DNA of 53,944 nt from NCBI GenBank assembly GCA_023430825.1, contig JAEYYL010000220.1, positions 1 to 53,944 of the forward strand. The letters run 5' to 3'. Positions 34,634 through 43,712 of the stretch are shown one piece after another. The stretch is from Verrucomicrobiota bacterium (GTDB taxonomy: Bacteria > Verrucomicrobiota > Verrucomicrobiia > Opitutales > Opitutaceae). How positions within the stretch are numbered: the first letter of the stretch is position 1; each line of letters begins with the position of its first letter. The translations under genes were made by a program, and so were the position numbers. The notes beneath the pieces are model-generated. The model made no database searches. It had not been told where the DNA came from and saw nothing but the letters and a program-made list of their open reading frames with translations.

Positions 34634-36691
34634 ATGAACTTCGCTCCCCTTCGCGTCCTCGGCTTCCGCTCCCCGGCCCGAGCCATCGCCTCCCTCGTCG
34701 CGCTCTGGGCCCTCGCCGCCGCGATTCCCCTGTCCCTCACCGCCGCCGTGAAATGGGCCGACGTCGCTCCGGCAGACCTCGCAGCGACGACGTCCCTCAC
34801 CGCCCCGGACGCCGATTCGGAGATCATATTTTCCCGCCATACGCTGGACAGCAACCATCGCTCAACCTGGCTCAAGAGTCATATTCAGGCGAAGATTTAC
34901 ACCGAGAAAGGCGTCGAGCTCGCCTCGCTGTTCACCATCGATCACGAGAAAAAATACAAGATCTCCAACATCGCCGCGCGCGTGATCAAACCGGACGGCA
35001 CATTCGTCGAACTCTCGAAAAACGATTTCCGCGAGACCACCCTCGCCAAGAAACGCGGCGGCTTCATCATCGAGCGCACGGCGTTTGTCTTTCCCGGCCT
35101 TCAGCCCGGCGACCTCATCGAGTATCGCTGGGAGCAGGATATCCCCGACGACTACTTCAACACCCTGCAGCTCTACTGTCAGGCCGAGGTCCCCACGCGC
35201 GAGTATGTCCTTTCACTCGCGGATACGCGCACCGATTCCAACGTCGAATTCTTCAACTGCCCCACCGCGGAACGCGTGCCCAAAAAGAAAGAGGTCGTGA
35301 TCCGCAACCTCCCCGCCTGGGTCGCCGAGCCCGCCATGCCGGCCGAAAGCGAATACCGCGGCTGGATCCTCGTCCTCTTCAGCCACCCGTTCATGCGCTA
35401 TTACAAGGAAGCCGGCTCCGCCTGGGACCTCCTGGGAAAGCACCTCGGCGAATCCTTCATTTTCGACACCGCGCCGAATAAAAACATTCGCGCCAAGGCC
35501 GCCGAACTCGTCGCCGGAGCCACCACCCCCGAGGAAAAAATCGCCCGGCTCCACCGGTTCGCCCAATCCTCGATCAAGAACTTTCACTGGACCGACCACG
35601 CCGACGTCATCGACGAAAAACGAAAGCGCGACCGCGAGGAGCACGACCAGACCGCCGCCAAAACGCTCGAACGCGGCACCGGTTATCCCATCGACATCAA
35701 CCGCCTGTTCGCCGGTCTCGCCCGCGCCGCCGGTTTCGAAGTCCGCCTCGCCCTCAACGCCGACCGCGACTGGGTCCGCGATATCCACAAACCGCGCGGC
35801 TGGGTCTTCGCCAACCGGGAAACCATCGCCATCAAGATCGGCGATCGCTGGACCTTTCATAACCCCGGCTCGTATCTCGTTCCCACCGGCCTGCTGGGCG
35901 CCAAGGACGCCAGCGTCGTCGCCCACGTTTGCGACGAAGACAAGCCCTGGTTCGCCATGATCCCTCCCTCGCTTCCGGCGCAGACCGAATCCCGGCGCAC
36001 CGGGCAGTTCACCCTCGACGAGGAGGGCACGCTAACCGGTGACGTCGTTGTTCATCTCACCGGCCATCGTGCCCTCGAAGCACGGACCGAGTGGTGGTCC
36101 TCGTCCGAACGCTCGATTCTCGATGAAATCCGCGACTCCCTCATCAAGCGATTCCCCACCGCTGAGGTCTCCGATCTCACGCTCGAGCACCGGTTCGACA
36201 ACACTCAGCCGTTCACCCTGCGCTACCACGTGAACATCCCCGCGTTCGCGACCGCCATCGGCTCGCGGCTCGCCTTCACCCCCAATTTCTTCGAAGCGAA
36301 TTCCACCGAACGCTTCACCGCCGAAACCCGCCGCTATCCGGTCCTCCTCGATTACGCGGAACAGCAGCGCGATGAGATCGAGATTGTTTTGCCTCCGGAT
36401 TACGCCCTCGACGGCGCCAGCGCGCCGCATCCCGTGGCCTCCGCCGAAGATGTCATCCACGCCCGCTACCATCTCAAATATACCCCAAAAAACCGGACGC
36501 TCGTTTACGCCCGCGACTATCGCGTCGGCCTGCCCACCGACGGCTCGCTCCAGTTTCCCGCCTCCTCCTATCCGGCCCTTCGCCGACTCCTCAGCGACCT
36601 GCATCGCTCCGACACCCACCAGCTCATGATCAAACGCCGCGCGCCCGTCGCCGCCCTCTCCAGCGTCCCCCACCGCGCCTCCGCCCCATGA
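34634..36691 (+). CDS. DUF3857 protein with degenerate transglutaminase-like domain
   Basis: 685 residues from ATG 34634; an ATG at 34604 is possible. A signal or anchor segment (ASLVALWALAAAIPLSLTAA) precedes a DUF3857 beta domain (SHIQAKIYTEKGVELASLFTI...) and a transglutaminase-like core. In the core the catalytic Cys position reads GTGYPIDINRLFAGLARAAG, i.e. Pro in place of Cys, and the His and Asp positions are also replaced. It is therefore likely inactive. Its stop overlaps the next start by four bases (ATGA). Confidence 0.82.
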   Translation: MNFAPLRVLGFRSPARAIASLVALWALAAAIPLSLTAAVKWADVAPADLAATTSLTAPDADSEIIFSRHTLDSNHRSTWLKSHIQAKIYTEKGVELASLFTIDHEKKYKISNIAARVIKPDGTFVELSKNDFRETTLAKKRGGFIIERTAFVFPGLQPGDLIEYRWEQDIPDDYFNTLQLYCQAEVPTREYVLSLADTRTDSNVEFFNCPTAERVPKKKEVVIRNLPAWVAEPAMPAESEYRGWILVLFSHPFMRYYKEAGSAWDLLGKHLGESFIFDTAPNKNIRAKAAELVAGATTPEEKIARLHRFAQSSIKNFHWTDHADVIDEKRKRDREEHDQTAAKTLERGTGYPIDINRLFAGLARAAGFEVRLALNADRDWVRDIHKPRGWVFANRETIAIKIGDRWTFHNPGSYLVPTGLLGAKDASVVAHVCDEDKPWFAMIPPSLPAQTESRRTGQFTLDEEGTLTGDVVVHLTGHRALEARTEWWSSSERSILDEIRDSLIKRFPTAEVSDLTLEHRFDNTQPFTLRYHVNIPAFATAIGSRLAFTPNFFEANSTERFTAETRRYPVLLDYAEQQRDEIEIVLPPDYALDGASAPHPVASAEDVIHARYHLKYTPKNRTLVYARDYRVGLPTDGSLQFPASSYPALRRLLSDLHRSDTHQLMIKRRAPVAALSSVPHRASAP

Positions 36692-38691
36692 CACTGGTCG
36701 CATGGCCGATCCTGTTCCGCCGGCTCGCACTCCCGCTGGTGGCCGGCTGCATTCTTGCCGCCAGCCTCCACGGCGCCCCTCCCGATTGGGCCCTTCGGAT
36801 CGCCTCCGTGCCGACACCGGAAAACGCCGGCAACGCTTCCGCCGCCATTCTCCTCGACGAAACCTCGATCGATCTCGACCCCCGCGGCGTGGCGACCACC
36901 ACCCGCCGCTTCGCGATCAGAATCGTCGCTGAAAACGGCCGCGATTACGCCGAGATGAAGGTCGGTTACCTCGACCGCAGCGATAAGGTCAAAGCGACCA
37001 ACGGGTGGCTCATCCGCCGTGGCCAGCAAGTGAAACCGAAGGGCGGCTCAGCCTGGATCGACGTGAGCGCCGACTCCTTCGGCACCCTCTATGGCGAGTA
37101 TCGCCGCAAAATCCTGAACCTCGGCGCCGCCGCCGCCGCGGGCGATGTGTTCGCCGGCGAGACCGTCGTCGTCGGCCCCTGGCTCGTGCCGCACCTCATC
37201 TACCTGTGGGGCTCCCACCTCCCCGTTCGCGAAGAAACCTGCCGGATCTCCGTCCCCCCCGGTTTCACCCTCGTTCCTGTCATGCACGGCGAAAACCCGC
37301 CCACGATGACCGCTTCGTCCGACGCGCGCTCCGCCGTATGGACCCGCCGCGACCAACCCTACATTCGCAGCGAACCGCTGATGCCCGGGCTCTACCGCGA
37401 TGCCCCCGCGCTCTATCTCCGGGTCGATCCCCCCGCCGGCAGCCCGCAATTCGCGCCGGTGGCCCTGCAAACCTGGCAGGAAGTCGCAGGCTGGCTCGAC
37501 CGGCTCAACGCCGACCAATGCGACACCAACGCGCAGATCGCAGCGACCGCCCGGCAGCTGACGGCTGATTGCCCCGATCCGATCTCAAAAATCCGTGCGC
37601 TGGGCGACTACGTGCAAAAGCTGCGCTACGTCGCCGTGAACGAAGGCCTCGGCCGCGGGCTCGGTTACCAGGCGCACAAGGCGTCCGAAGTGCTCAAGCT
37701 CGGCTACGGTGACTGCAAGGACAAAGCCAACCTGCTCCGCTCGCTCCTACGGGAAGTCGGCATCGCGTCCGACATCGCGCTCGCGCGCAGCGGCGACGAC
37801 CTGCGGATCCGCGCGGATTTCCCCTCTCCCTCGCAGTTCGACCACGCGATTCTCGCCATCCGGGTGGACGACACGCTCGACCTCCCGGCGACCGTCGTCA
37901 CCACAACCTGGGGCCGGCTGCTTTTTTTCGACCCGACCGATCCGCGCACGTTACCCGGCGATTTACCCGCCCATCTCCAAGGCACGCTCGTGCACCTCGG
38001 CGAACCGCGGAGCGACCATTTGATCGAGCTGCCCCACATCCCGCCAGCGGCGGGGCACCGCCTCGTCCGTAAGGCCATCCTGTCGCTCGCTCGCGACGGT
38101 TCGCTCTCCGGTCGGGTGACCTCGCAGGGAAACGGCCAGGCCGCCGCCGAGATGCGTCGCGGATTCTTCGCCGCTTCGACCGACGAAAAACTCCGGGAGC
38201 TCGCCCGGGAGCACCTCGGCGATGCGGTGCGCACCGCGCAGCTGCGGAGCGTCACACGCACGGAGGATTCCGCCACGGGCCTCTGCGGCCTGGCGTTCGA
38301 GATGTCCCGCCCGGGCTTCGCGCAGTTTCTCCCCAACGCGATGGCCGTGGCACGCCTCGACGTGCTGGGCCGCGGCGCGCTGCCCGCGCTGCCCGCCCCG
38401 GCGCGAAACTGGCCCGTGAAGCTTCCGGCCCTGGCCTTCGACGACGAGGTCCAGCTCGTCCTCCCGGCGGGGCTCGCCGTGGAGGAGCTCCCGTCGGCCA
38501 CGTCATTGGTTTCTGAATACGGCCGCTACGCCAGCGACCTCGCGGTCGAGGGGCCCACGGTGACGCTGCGGCGACGGGTGGAATTGAACGCCCAGGTGGT
38601 GCCGGCGGCCGATTACGCGAAGTTGAAAAAGTTCCTCTCCGACCTCGGCAAAGCCGACCGCACCTCGCTCCTGCTGCGCACGCGCCCCTGA
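36688..38691 (+). CDS. DUF3857/transglutaminase-like exported protein, catalytic residues intact
   Basis: 667 residues with an N-terminal hydrophobic signal (LALPLVAGCILAASLHGAPP). DUF3857 part: VATTTRRFAIRIVAENGRDYAEMKVGYLDRSDKV. The transglutaminase core holds the expected triad: Cys in GYGDCKDKANLLRSLLREVGI, His in SQFDHAILAI and Asp in LFFDPTDP. The substrate is unknown. It is translationally coupled to the degenerate paralogue, and the two probably form a complex in the periplasm. Confidence 0.88.
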   Translation: MTLVAWPILFRRLALPLVAGCILAASLHGAPPDWALRIASVPTPENAGNASAAILLDETSIDLDPRGVATTTRRFAIRIVAENGRDYAEMKVGYLDRSDKVKATNGWLIRRGQQVKPKGGSAWIDVSADSFGTLYGEYRRKILNLGAAAAAGDVFAGETVVVGPWLVPHLIYLWGSHLPVREETCRISVPPGFTLVPVMHGENPPTMTASSDARSAVWTRRDQPYIRSEPLMPGLYRDAPALYLRVDPPAGSPQFAPVALQTWQEVAGWLDRLNADQCDTNAQIAATARQLTADCPDPISKIRALGDYVQKLRYVAVNEGLGRGLGYQAHKASEVLKLGYGDCKDKANLLRSLLREVGIASDIALARSGDDLRIRADFPSPSQFDHAILAIRVDDTLDLPATVVTTTWGRLLFFDPTDPRTLPGDLPAHLQGTLVHLGEPRSDHLIELPHIPPAAGHRLVRKAILSLARDGSLSGRVTSQGNGQAAAEMRRGFFAASTDEKLRELAREHLGDAVRTAQLRSVTRTEDSATGLCGLAFEMSRPGFAQFLPNAMAVARLDVLGRGALPALPAPARNWPVKLPALAFDDEVQLVLPAGLAVEELPSATSLVSEYGRYASDLAVEGPTVTLRRRVELNAQVVPAADYAKLKKFLSDLGKADRTSLLLRTRP

Positions 38692-38738
38692 ACGCTCCGT
38701 ATCGTCTGAGACTCTCGGCGGGACCGTAAAATGGGGCG

Positions 38739-39662
38739 CTATTCGCTTTCGAAAAAATAGTCAGAGTCGATCCGCTTGACCTCATAGGTTGCCGCCGTTG
38801 CACAACCGATACCGTGATCGATCATCAGTTCCGCAAGCTCGTCCCCGTCTATCAACACGATCTTGTGCGAGCGCAACCCGTCTGCGTAGGACGCCGCTTC
38901 CTTGCTGAATGTGCTCGTCGTAATAAAAATGCCTTTACTGGCTCCTTGACCTGCGAGCGCACCGGCAAACTGCTGAACATCCGGCCGACCGACACACTTG
39001 TCCGTCCACCGTTTCGCCTGAATGAAGATAGAATCCAATCCGAGACGGTCTTCTTTAATAATACCGTCGATCCCGCCGTCGCCCGATCGTCCCACCGCGC
39101 GTCCCGCATCCACGAGCGAGCCGCCATAGCCCATCTTGACCAGTAGCTCGACGACGAGTCGTTCGAAAAACGCCGGCTTGGCTGCCTTTACGCGTTCTAC
39201 CAACTCGTCCGCCAACTGAGCGCGGAGGCTTTGATAGCCGCTCTCCAAAATCTCGTGCGGAGTCTTCGAAGGCGAAACCGGCGCGGGTTCCTCACCCCCG
39301 TTAACCGTTCGCCTCTGCCCTTGGAACTCTCGAAATTCGGCAAACTGCCGCAGAAAGGCGACGTCGACGAGCCTCGGTTTCGAGGCCAACACCTTCAAAC
39401 CGCGGTCGGTGATTTGCACGTAACCGCGTTTAGGAGCGGTCAAAAGACAGGCCTTTTTCAGATACGTGCAGCACCAACTGACACGGCTTCCCAATGTAGT
39501 CGTCGCCCCACTGGGCAGCATCTCCCGCAGGTCGTCATCGCTCAGGTTGAACTCCTTTGCCATCGCATCGAAAAGATCGCGCGTCAGAACGGGAGCATCG
39601 GGTTGAGTAGCGACCAACCGAAGCACCGGCAGCATGAAGGTTTGGTAATCCGGAACCGCCAT
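38739..39662 (-). CDS. mrr: Mrr-type restriction endonuclease
   Basis: 307 residues from ATG 39662. The N-terminal winged-helix part (MAVPDYQTFMLPVLRLVATQPD) and the C-terminal nuclease fold are as in E. coli Mrr. The catalytic motif lies at GYGGSLVDAGRAVGRSGDGGIDGIIKEDRLGLDSIFIQAKRW (D..QxK). Mrr enzymes cut modified DNA (type IV restriction). Base composition is clearly less GC-rich than neighbours and the codon choice differs, a sign of transfer. It lies downstream of the MntA-HepT pair on the same strand. Confidence 0.9.
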   Translation of the reverse strand: MAVPDYQTFMLPVLRLVATQPDAPVLTRDLFDAMAKEFNLSDDDLREMLPSGATTTLGSRVSWCCTYLKKACLLTAPKRGYVQITDRGLKVLASKPRLVDVAFLRQFAEFREFQGQRRTVNGGEEPAPVSPSKTPHEILESGYQSLRAQLADELVERVKAAKPAFFERLVVELLVKMGYGGSLVDAGRAVGRSGDGGIDGIIKEDRLGLDSIFIQAKRWTDKCVGRPDVQQFAGALAGQGASKGIFITTSTFSKEAASYADGLRSHKIVLIDGDELAELMIDHGIGCATAATYEVKRIDSDYFFESE

Positions 39663-39739
39663 TCCTGTTTCAAGCTCAGCGCCGCCCCGCATACGAGATG
39701 AATCTCGATCGTGCTATCCGCTCCGCGACTTGCCCGAAG

Positions 39740-40084
39740 TCAGCCGGGTCTTTCCAGCAATCGGTCCATCTCGGCGCGCAGCGCCGGAAGCTTGCGCTGG
39801 ATCACATCCCACACGATCGCGTCATCGACGGAGTCGTAGCCATGGATCAATCGGTTCCGGAGCCCCACAATCGCATGCCCATCGACAATCCGGTCGAACA
39901 CCTCCGGCGCTCGCTGTCGCAATTTTCCGAGCGCCTCGCCGATAATTTCGAACTTTCGCTCCGTCGCCGCTCTCAGCAGCGCCGACGCCTTGTAGTCCGC
40001 GAAGCCTCGCCCCCCGACAAAACCCGCGATCGCATCGCAGGCCTCGCGTGCGTCAAACAGCCACTTCCGGGCTTCGTCCGTCAT
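39740..40084 (-). CDS. hepT: HepT-like HEPN toxin (DUF86)
   Basis: 114 residues from ATG 40084. The HEPN RNase motif Rx4HxY is present as RNRLIHGY (R76, H81, Y83). In HepT/MntA systems Tyr of this motif is the residue AMPylated by MntA to silence the toxin. The predicted fold is all-alpha. Its start overlaps the end of mntA by 32 bases, so translation is coupled. Confidence 0.88.
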   Translation of the reverse strand: MTDEARKWLFDAREACDAIAGFVGGRGFADYKASALLRAATERKFEIIGEALGKLRQRAPEVFDRIVDGHAIVGLRNRLIHGYDSVDDAIVWDVIQRKLPALRAEMDRLLERPG

Positions 40085-40391
40085 AGACAAGTTCGCAGGA
40101 AGCCTCGACCGACTCGCGAAAATAGGGGTTTCGAATCGAATCCTCCGTCACCAGATCCACCCGGCGGCCCAGAATCGTCTCCAACCCCTGCGCCAGTGCC
40201 AGGTATGAGTCGGCCAGACCGTCCGTCGGTCCCGGAACGAAGCTCACCAGGAAATCGAAATCGCTTTCATCCGAAAACCCTTTTCCCGTCGCCGAACCAA
40301 AAAGGCTGAGTCGGCTCACCCGGTTCCGTCGACACAGATCCCCAATCTCGGATTTGCGTTCGGCGATCAAGGGCTCAGCGCGCGAGTTCAC
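40053..40391 (-). CDS. mntA: MntA-like minimal nucleotidyltransferase antitoxin
   Basis: 112 residues from a GTG at 40391 (NSRAEPLIAERKSEIG); a TTG at 40370 is an alternative, and no ribosome site is seen. The nucleotidyltransferase motif LFGSATGKGFSDESDFDFLVSF gives GSx10DxD as in MntA. Role: AMPylates HepT to neutralise it (type VII toxin-antitoxin), by family knowledge. It is the first gene of a minus-strand unit mntA-hepT-mrr. Confidence 0.85.
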   Translation of the reverse strand: MNSRAEPLIAERKSEIGDLCRRNRVSRLSLFGSATGKGFSDESDFDFLVSFVPGPTDGLADSYLALAQGLETILGRRVDLVTEDSIRNPYFRESVEASCELVYDGRSPEVAV

Positions 40392-40432
40392 ACGAACGAC
40401 GGTAAGCCGGACCGCTTGCGGCGCAACCTCAC

Positions 40433-40464
40433 AAAAAAGCCGCCCGGATCGCTCCGGGCGGCTT
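40433..40464 (-). terminator. rho-independent terminator of rpsA
   Basis: A 12-bp stem AAGCCGCCCGGA/TCCGGGCGGCTT with a four-base loop, followed on the minus strand by six T. Confidence 0.9.
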
Positions 40465-40501
40465 GTGAATTTTCGCGAAAGAATCGCGAGCGCGGGGCTC
40501 G

Positions 40502-42175
40502 TTACTCCTTCTTCGACGCCTCGTCGAGGATGTCGCCGAGGTTCATCATGTCGGTGCCGGCGCTGCTGCGGTTGAGCGCCTCGTAAGCGGAGGTCTCCGC
40601 CGCGAGCTGCTCCGCCGAGTAGTTGGCCGCCTTGATCGACAGGCCCAGACGGCGCTCTTCGCGATCGATCTTGATCACGCGCGCGCTGACTTCCTGGCCG
40701 GGCTTCAAGACATCCTTCACCTTGTCGATGCGCTCCTCGCTGATCTGCGAGATGTGCACGAGGCCGTCGATGCCATCCTTCAGCTCCACGAAGGCGCCGA
40801 ACGACGTGATCTTGGTGACGGTGCCCTTCACGACATCGCCGATGCGGAAGAACGAATCGATGTCCGACCACGGATCGACCGCGAGTTGCTTCATGCCAAG
40901 GCTGATGCGCTGCTGGTTGGGATCGACGTCGAGCACGATCGCGTCCACTTCGTCGCCCTTCTTCAGGACTTCGGACGGGTGGTTGACCTTGCGGGTCCAG
41001 CTCATGTCGGAGACGTGCACCATGCCGTCGATGCCCTCTTCGAGTTCGATGAACGCACCGTAGGTCGTCATGTTGCGAACCTTGCCGCGAACACGAGCGC
41101 CGATCGGGTAGTTGTGGCGAACCATGTCCCACGGATTCGGCTCGAGCTGGCGGAGACCGAGCGAGATCTTCTGCTCGTCCTTCTGGATGCCAAGCACGAC
41201 CGCGTCCAATTCCTGGCCGACCTTGAGCAGCTCGGAGGGCTTGGTGATGCGCTTCGTCCAGGACATCTCGGTGATGTGCACGAGGCCTTCGACGCCGGGT
41301 TCGATTTCCACGAACGCGCCGTAAGGAACGAGGTTGACGACCTTGCCGTGCACCTTCGCGCCGACCGGGAACTTGCGGTCGATCTCGTCCCACGGATTCT
41401 TCGTGGTCTGCTTCAGGCCGAGGGAAACGCGCTCTTTCTCGCGGTTCACTTCGATGATCATGACCTGCACTTCTTCACCCTGCTTGAGCATCTCGGAGGG
41501 GTGCGAAATGCGGCCCCACGACATGTCGGTGATGTGAAGGAGGCCGTCCATGCCGTCGAGGTCGATGAACGCACCGAAGTCGGTGATGTTCTTGACCACA
41601 CCCTTGCGGACCTGGCCGGGCTGGATCGACTCGAGGAGGTTGCGGCGCTTCGAGGTGCGCTGCTCTTCGATGAGCTCGCGGCGCGAGAGAACGATGTTCT
41701 TCCGCTCGAGATTGATTTTGAGGACCTTGAAATCGTAGGTCTGGCCGACGTATTGATCGAGGTTCTTGGGCGGCTGCACATCGATGTGCGAAGCCGGCAT
41801 GAACGCATCGACGCCGATCGAGACGATGAGACCGCCCTTGACCTTGGCCTTGACGCGGCCGGCGGCGACCGAGCCCTCCGGGAACTTCGTCAGGATGTTG
41901 TCCCAATTCTTTTTCTGCTCGGCGAGGTCGAACGAAAGGATCGGCGCGCCGTCCTTGCCTTCGAGTTTCTGAACGAGGACCTCGATCGTGGAGCCGATTT
42001 GCAGCTCGCCGATGTCGATGAACTCGTTCGCGGGGACGAGGCCTTCCGATTTACCGCCGATATCGACGACAACTTCGTTCTGGCGGATTTCGGTGATGAC
42101 GCCGGGGACAATCGAACCTTCCTTCAACTTGTCGAAGGAGGACTGCTCCAGCAGTTCTTGCATGACTGAACTCAT
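40502..42175 (-). CDS. rpsA: 30S ribosomal protein S1
   Basis: 557 residues from ATG 42175. Six S1 OB-fold repeats follow one another, with recurring segments such as GVVKNITDFGAFIDLDGMDGLLHITDMSW, GKVVNLVPYGAFVEIEPGVEGLVHITEMSW and GTVTKITSFGAFVELKDGIDGLVHIS. S1 binds mRNA at the ribosome; its importance is larger where Shine-Dalgarno sequences are weak, as here. The extended N-terminus in the longer frame is not translated, as it lacks family similarity. Terminator directly after. Confidence 0.97.
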   Translation of the reverse strand: MSSVMQELLEQSSFDKLKEGSIVPGVITEIRQNEVVVDIGGKSEGLVPANEFIDIGELQIGSTIEVLVQKLEGKDGAPILSFDLAEQKKNWDNILTKFPEGSVAAGRVKAKVKGGLIVSIGVDAFMPASHIDVQPPKNLDQYVGQTYDFKVLKINLERKNIVLSRRELIEEQRTSKRRNLLESIQPGQVRKGVVKNITDFGAFIDLDGMDGLLHITDMSWGRISHPSEMLKQGEEVQVMIIEVNREKERVSLGLKQTTKNPWDEIDRKFPVGAKVHGKVVNLVPYGAFVEIEPGVEGLVHITEMSWTKRITKPSELLKVGQELDAVVLGIQKDEQKISLGLRQLEPNPWDMVRHNYPIGARVRGKVRNMTTYGAFIELEEGIDGMVHVSDMSWTRKVNHPSEVLKKGDEVDAIVLDVDPNQQRISLGMKQLAVDPWSDIDSFFRIGDVVKGTVTKITSFGAFVELKDGIDGLVHISQISEERIDKVKDVLKPGQEVSARVIKIDREERRLGLSIKAANYSAEQLAAETSAYEALNRSSAGTDMMNLGDILDEASKKE

Positions 42176-42517
42176 ATAACGGATACCCCGCGAACCGCTG
42201 CCTGCTCCAGAGCGTCGGCCCACCGGGCGATGGCCCCCGCTAAGCGGGAACCGTGGGTTGACTGTTGAACTAACGAAAGGCCGACGGGAGCATGCGGCGA
42301 CGTCGACCGAACCAATAACAATTGCCGCGAACGGTCAGCGTCAGTGGATGGCGGAAGCGCCGCAAGCCCCAATTTGGGGCTCGCTTCGCCGCGGGCCCCT
42401 CCGGCGCCGGCCAGGATCCCCAAATCGTCGAAAAATCGCCGACCGGGCTCCCTGCCGCTACCCCCGCAGCGAATAGTGTGCTAACCTCCTGACCCGCGCA
42501 TCGCGCGTCTTCCTCAC
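42176..42517. other. divergent intergenic region between rpsA and the redoxin gene
   Basis: 342 bases. It holds a clear palindrome (42365-42381) but no promoter pair or gene that I can defend; short open frames here have no family features. A leader for rpsA could lie here, since S1 is often autoregulated. Confidence 0.5.
42365..42381. repeat. AGCCCCAA/TTGGGGCT palindrome
   Basis: Eight-base arms around one T, in the gap between divergent rpsA and the redoxin gene. Confidence 0.6.
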
Positions 42518-43489
42518 ATGACACTCCGCCCGTCTCTCGCCCTGCTGCTGCTCAGCCCGCTCGTTCCGCTCGGCGGTCTAGCCCAGACCCCGCCGACCGC
42601 CACTCCGCCGGCCCCCGCCTTCGCCGCCCCGGTCGAAACCCCGGCCGCCACCGCCGACCTCCGCGCTCTCATCACTCGGATTCAAGCCAAACTCAAAGCC
42701 GGTGAATCGTCCTCCGCCCAACTCGCCCCCGAAATCGCCGCGTTCGACGCTCTCCTCGAAAAATACCGCGATCAGAAATCCGACGCCGTCGCCGAAATTC
42801 TCTTCATGAAGGCGTCGCTCTTCCTCCAGGTCCTCGAAGACGAATCCGAGGCCCGAGCCCTTCTCGCCCAGCTCAAACGCGATTTCCCCGCCACCCAAGC
42901 CGCCGCCGCCGTCGACGGTGCTCTCGCAGACCTCGACCAAGCCGCCAGGGTCAAACAGGCCCAAGCCGCCCTCGTCGGCCAACCCGCTCCCGCGCTCAAC
43001 TTCACCTGGTCCACTCACGCCGGCCTCAAATCCCTCGCCGATCTCAAGGGCAAGGTCGTCGTCCTCGACTTCTGGGCCACGTGGTGCGGCCCTTGCATCG
43101 CCTCCATCCCGCAACTGCGCGAACTTGCCGCGCACTACAAAAACTCACCGGTCGAAATCCTCGGCGTCACCAGCCTGCAGGGCAGCGTCCACGGCCTCGA
43201 GCCCCGGCCCATCGACACCCGCGGCGCCCCGGACCGCGAGCACGCGCTCATGTCCGAATTCATCAAGGCGAAAGACATCACCTGGACCATCGCCTTCAGC
43301 GAGGAACCGGTCTTCAACCCCGACTACGGCGTCGTCGGCATCCCGCACCTCGCCATCCTCGCTCCCGACGGCACCGTTCGCCACACCGGCCTCCATCCCG
43401 CGATGCCCAGCCCCGAAAAATTTGCGCTGATCGACGCGATCCTCGCCGAGTTCGATCTGCCTCTCCCCGCTCCGCCCGCGAAATCCTAA
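42518..43489 (+). CDS. TlpA-like thioredoxin-fold protein with helical N-terminal domain
   Basis: 323 residues with a signal peptide (ALLLLSPLVPLGGLAQ), a Pro/Ala-rich linker and a helical region of about 100 residues. A redoxin domain starts near residue 150: GKVVVLDFWATWCGPCIASIPQLREL (active site WCGPC), then GVTSLQG and VVGIPHLAILAPDGTV with the cis-Pro. It is probably a periplasmic thiol-disulfide protein; the helical N-terminus occurs in some TlpA/ResA-like proteins. Terminator after the stop. Confidence 0.85.
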   Translation: MTLRPSLALLLLSPLVPLGGLAQTPPTATPPAPAFAAPVETPAATADLRALITRIQAKLKAGESSSAQLAPEIAAFDALLEKYRDQKSDAVAEILFMKASLFLQVLEDESEARALLAQLKRDFPATQAAAAVDGALADLDQAARVKQAQAALVGQPAPALNFTWSTHAGLKSLADLKGKVVVLDFWATWCGPCIASIPQLRELAAHYKNSPVEILGVTSLQGSVHGLEPRPIDTRGAPDREHALMSEFIKAKDITWTIAFSEEPVFNPDYGVVGIPHLAILAPDGTVRHTGLHPAMPSPEKFALIDAILAEFDLPLPAPPAKS

Positions 43490-43520
43490 CTCACCGCACT
43501 CGCGAATTCGTCGCCTTCTT

Positions 43521-43551
43521 CCCCGCGCCTTCGGCCGCGGGGATTTTTTTT
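43521..43551 (+). terminator. rho-independent terminator
   Basis: CCCCGCG/CGCGGGG stem with an eight-base loop and then ATTTTTTTT. Confidence 0.88.
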
Positions 43552-43712
43552 GGCTCCGATCGGAGCGGACTCCACCCCGGAGATTTCCCGGAATCGCCGC
43601 GTCCGAACTGTCAGGCCTCTCCCCGCATCGTGCGCGAGCCTGCCAGCTCGCACCTCTCGTCGCACCCCGGCTCCGCGATCCCGCGCGCCATCCCCCCAAC
43701 CCCTCCCCGACT

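Noticed and set aside
34634..38691. The two DUF3857 genes as one gene split by a frameshift
   Set aside because: Each has its own signal segment, DUF3857 part and transglutaminase-like core, so they are tandem paralogues with an ATGA overlap.
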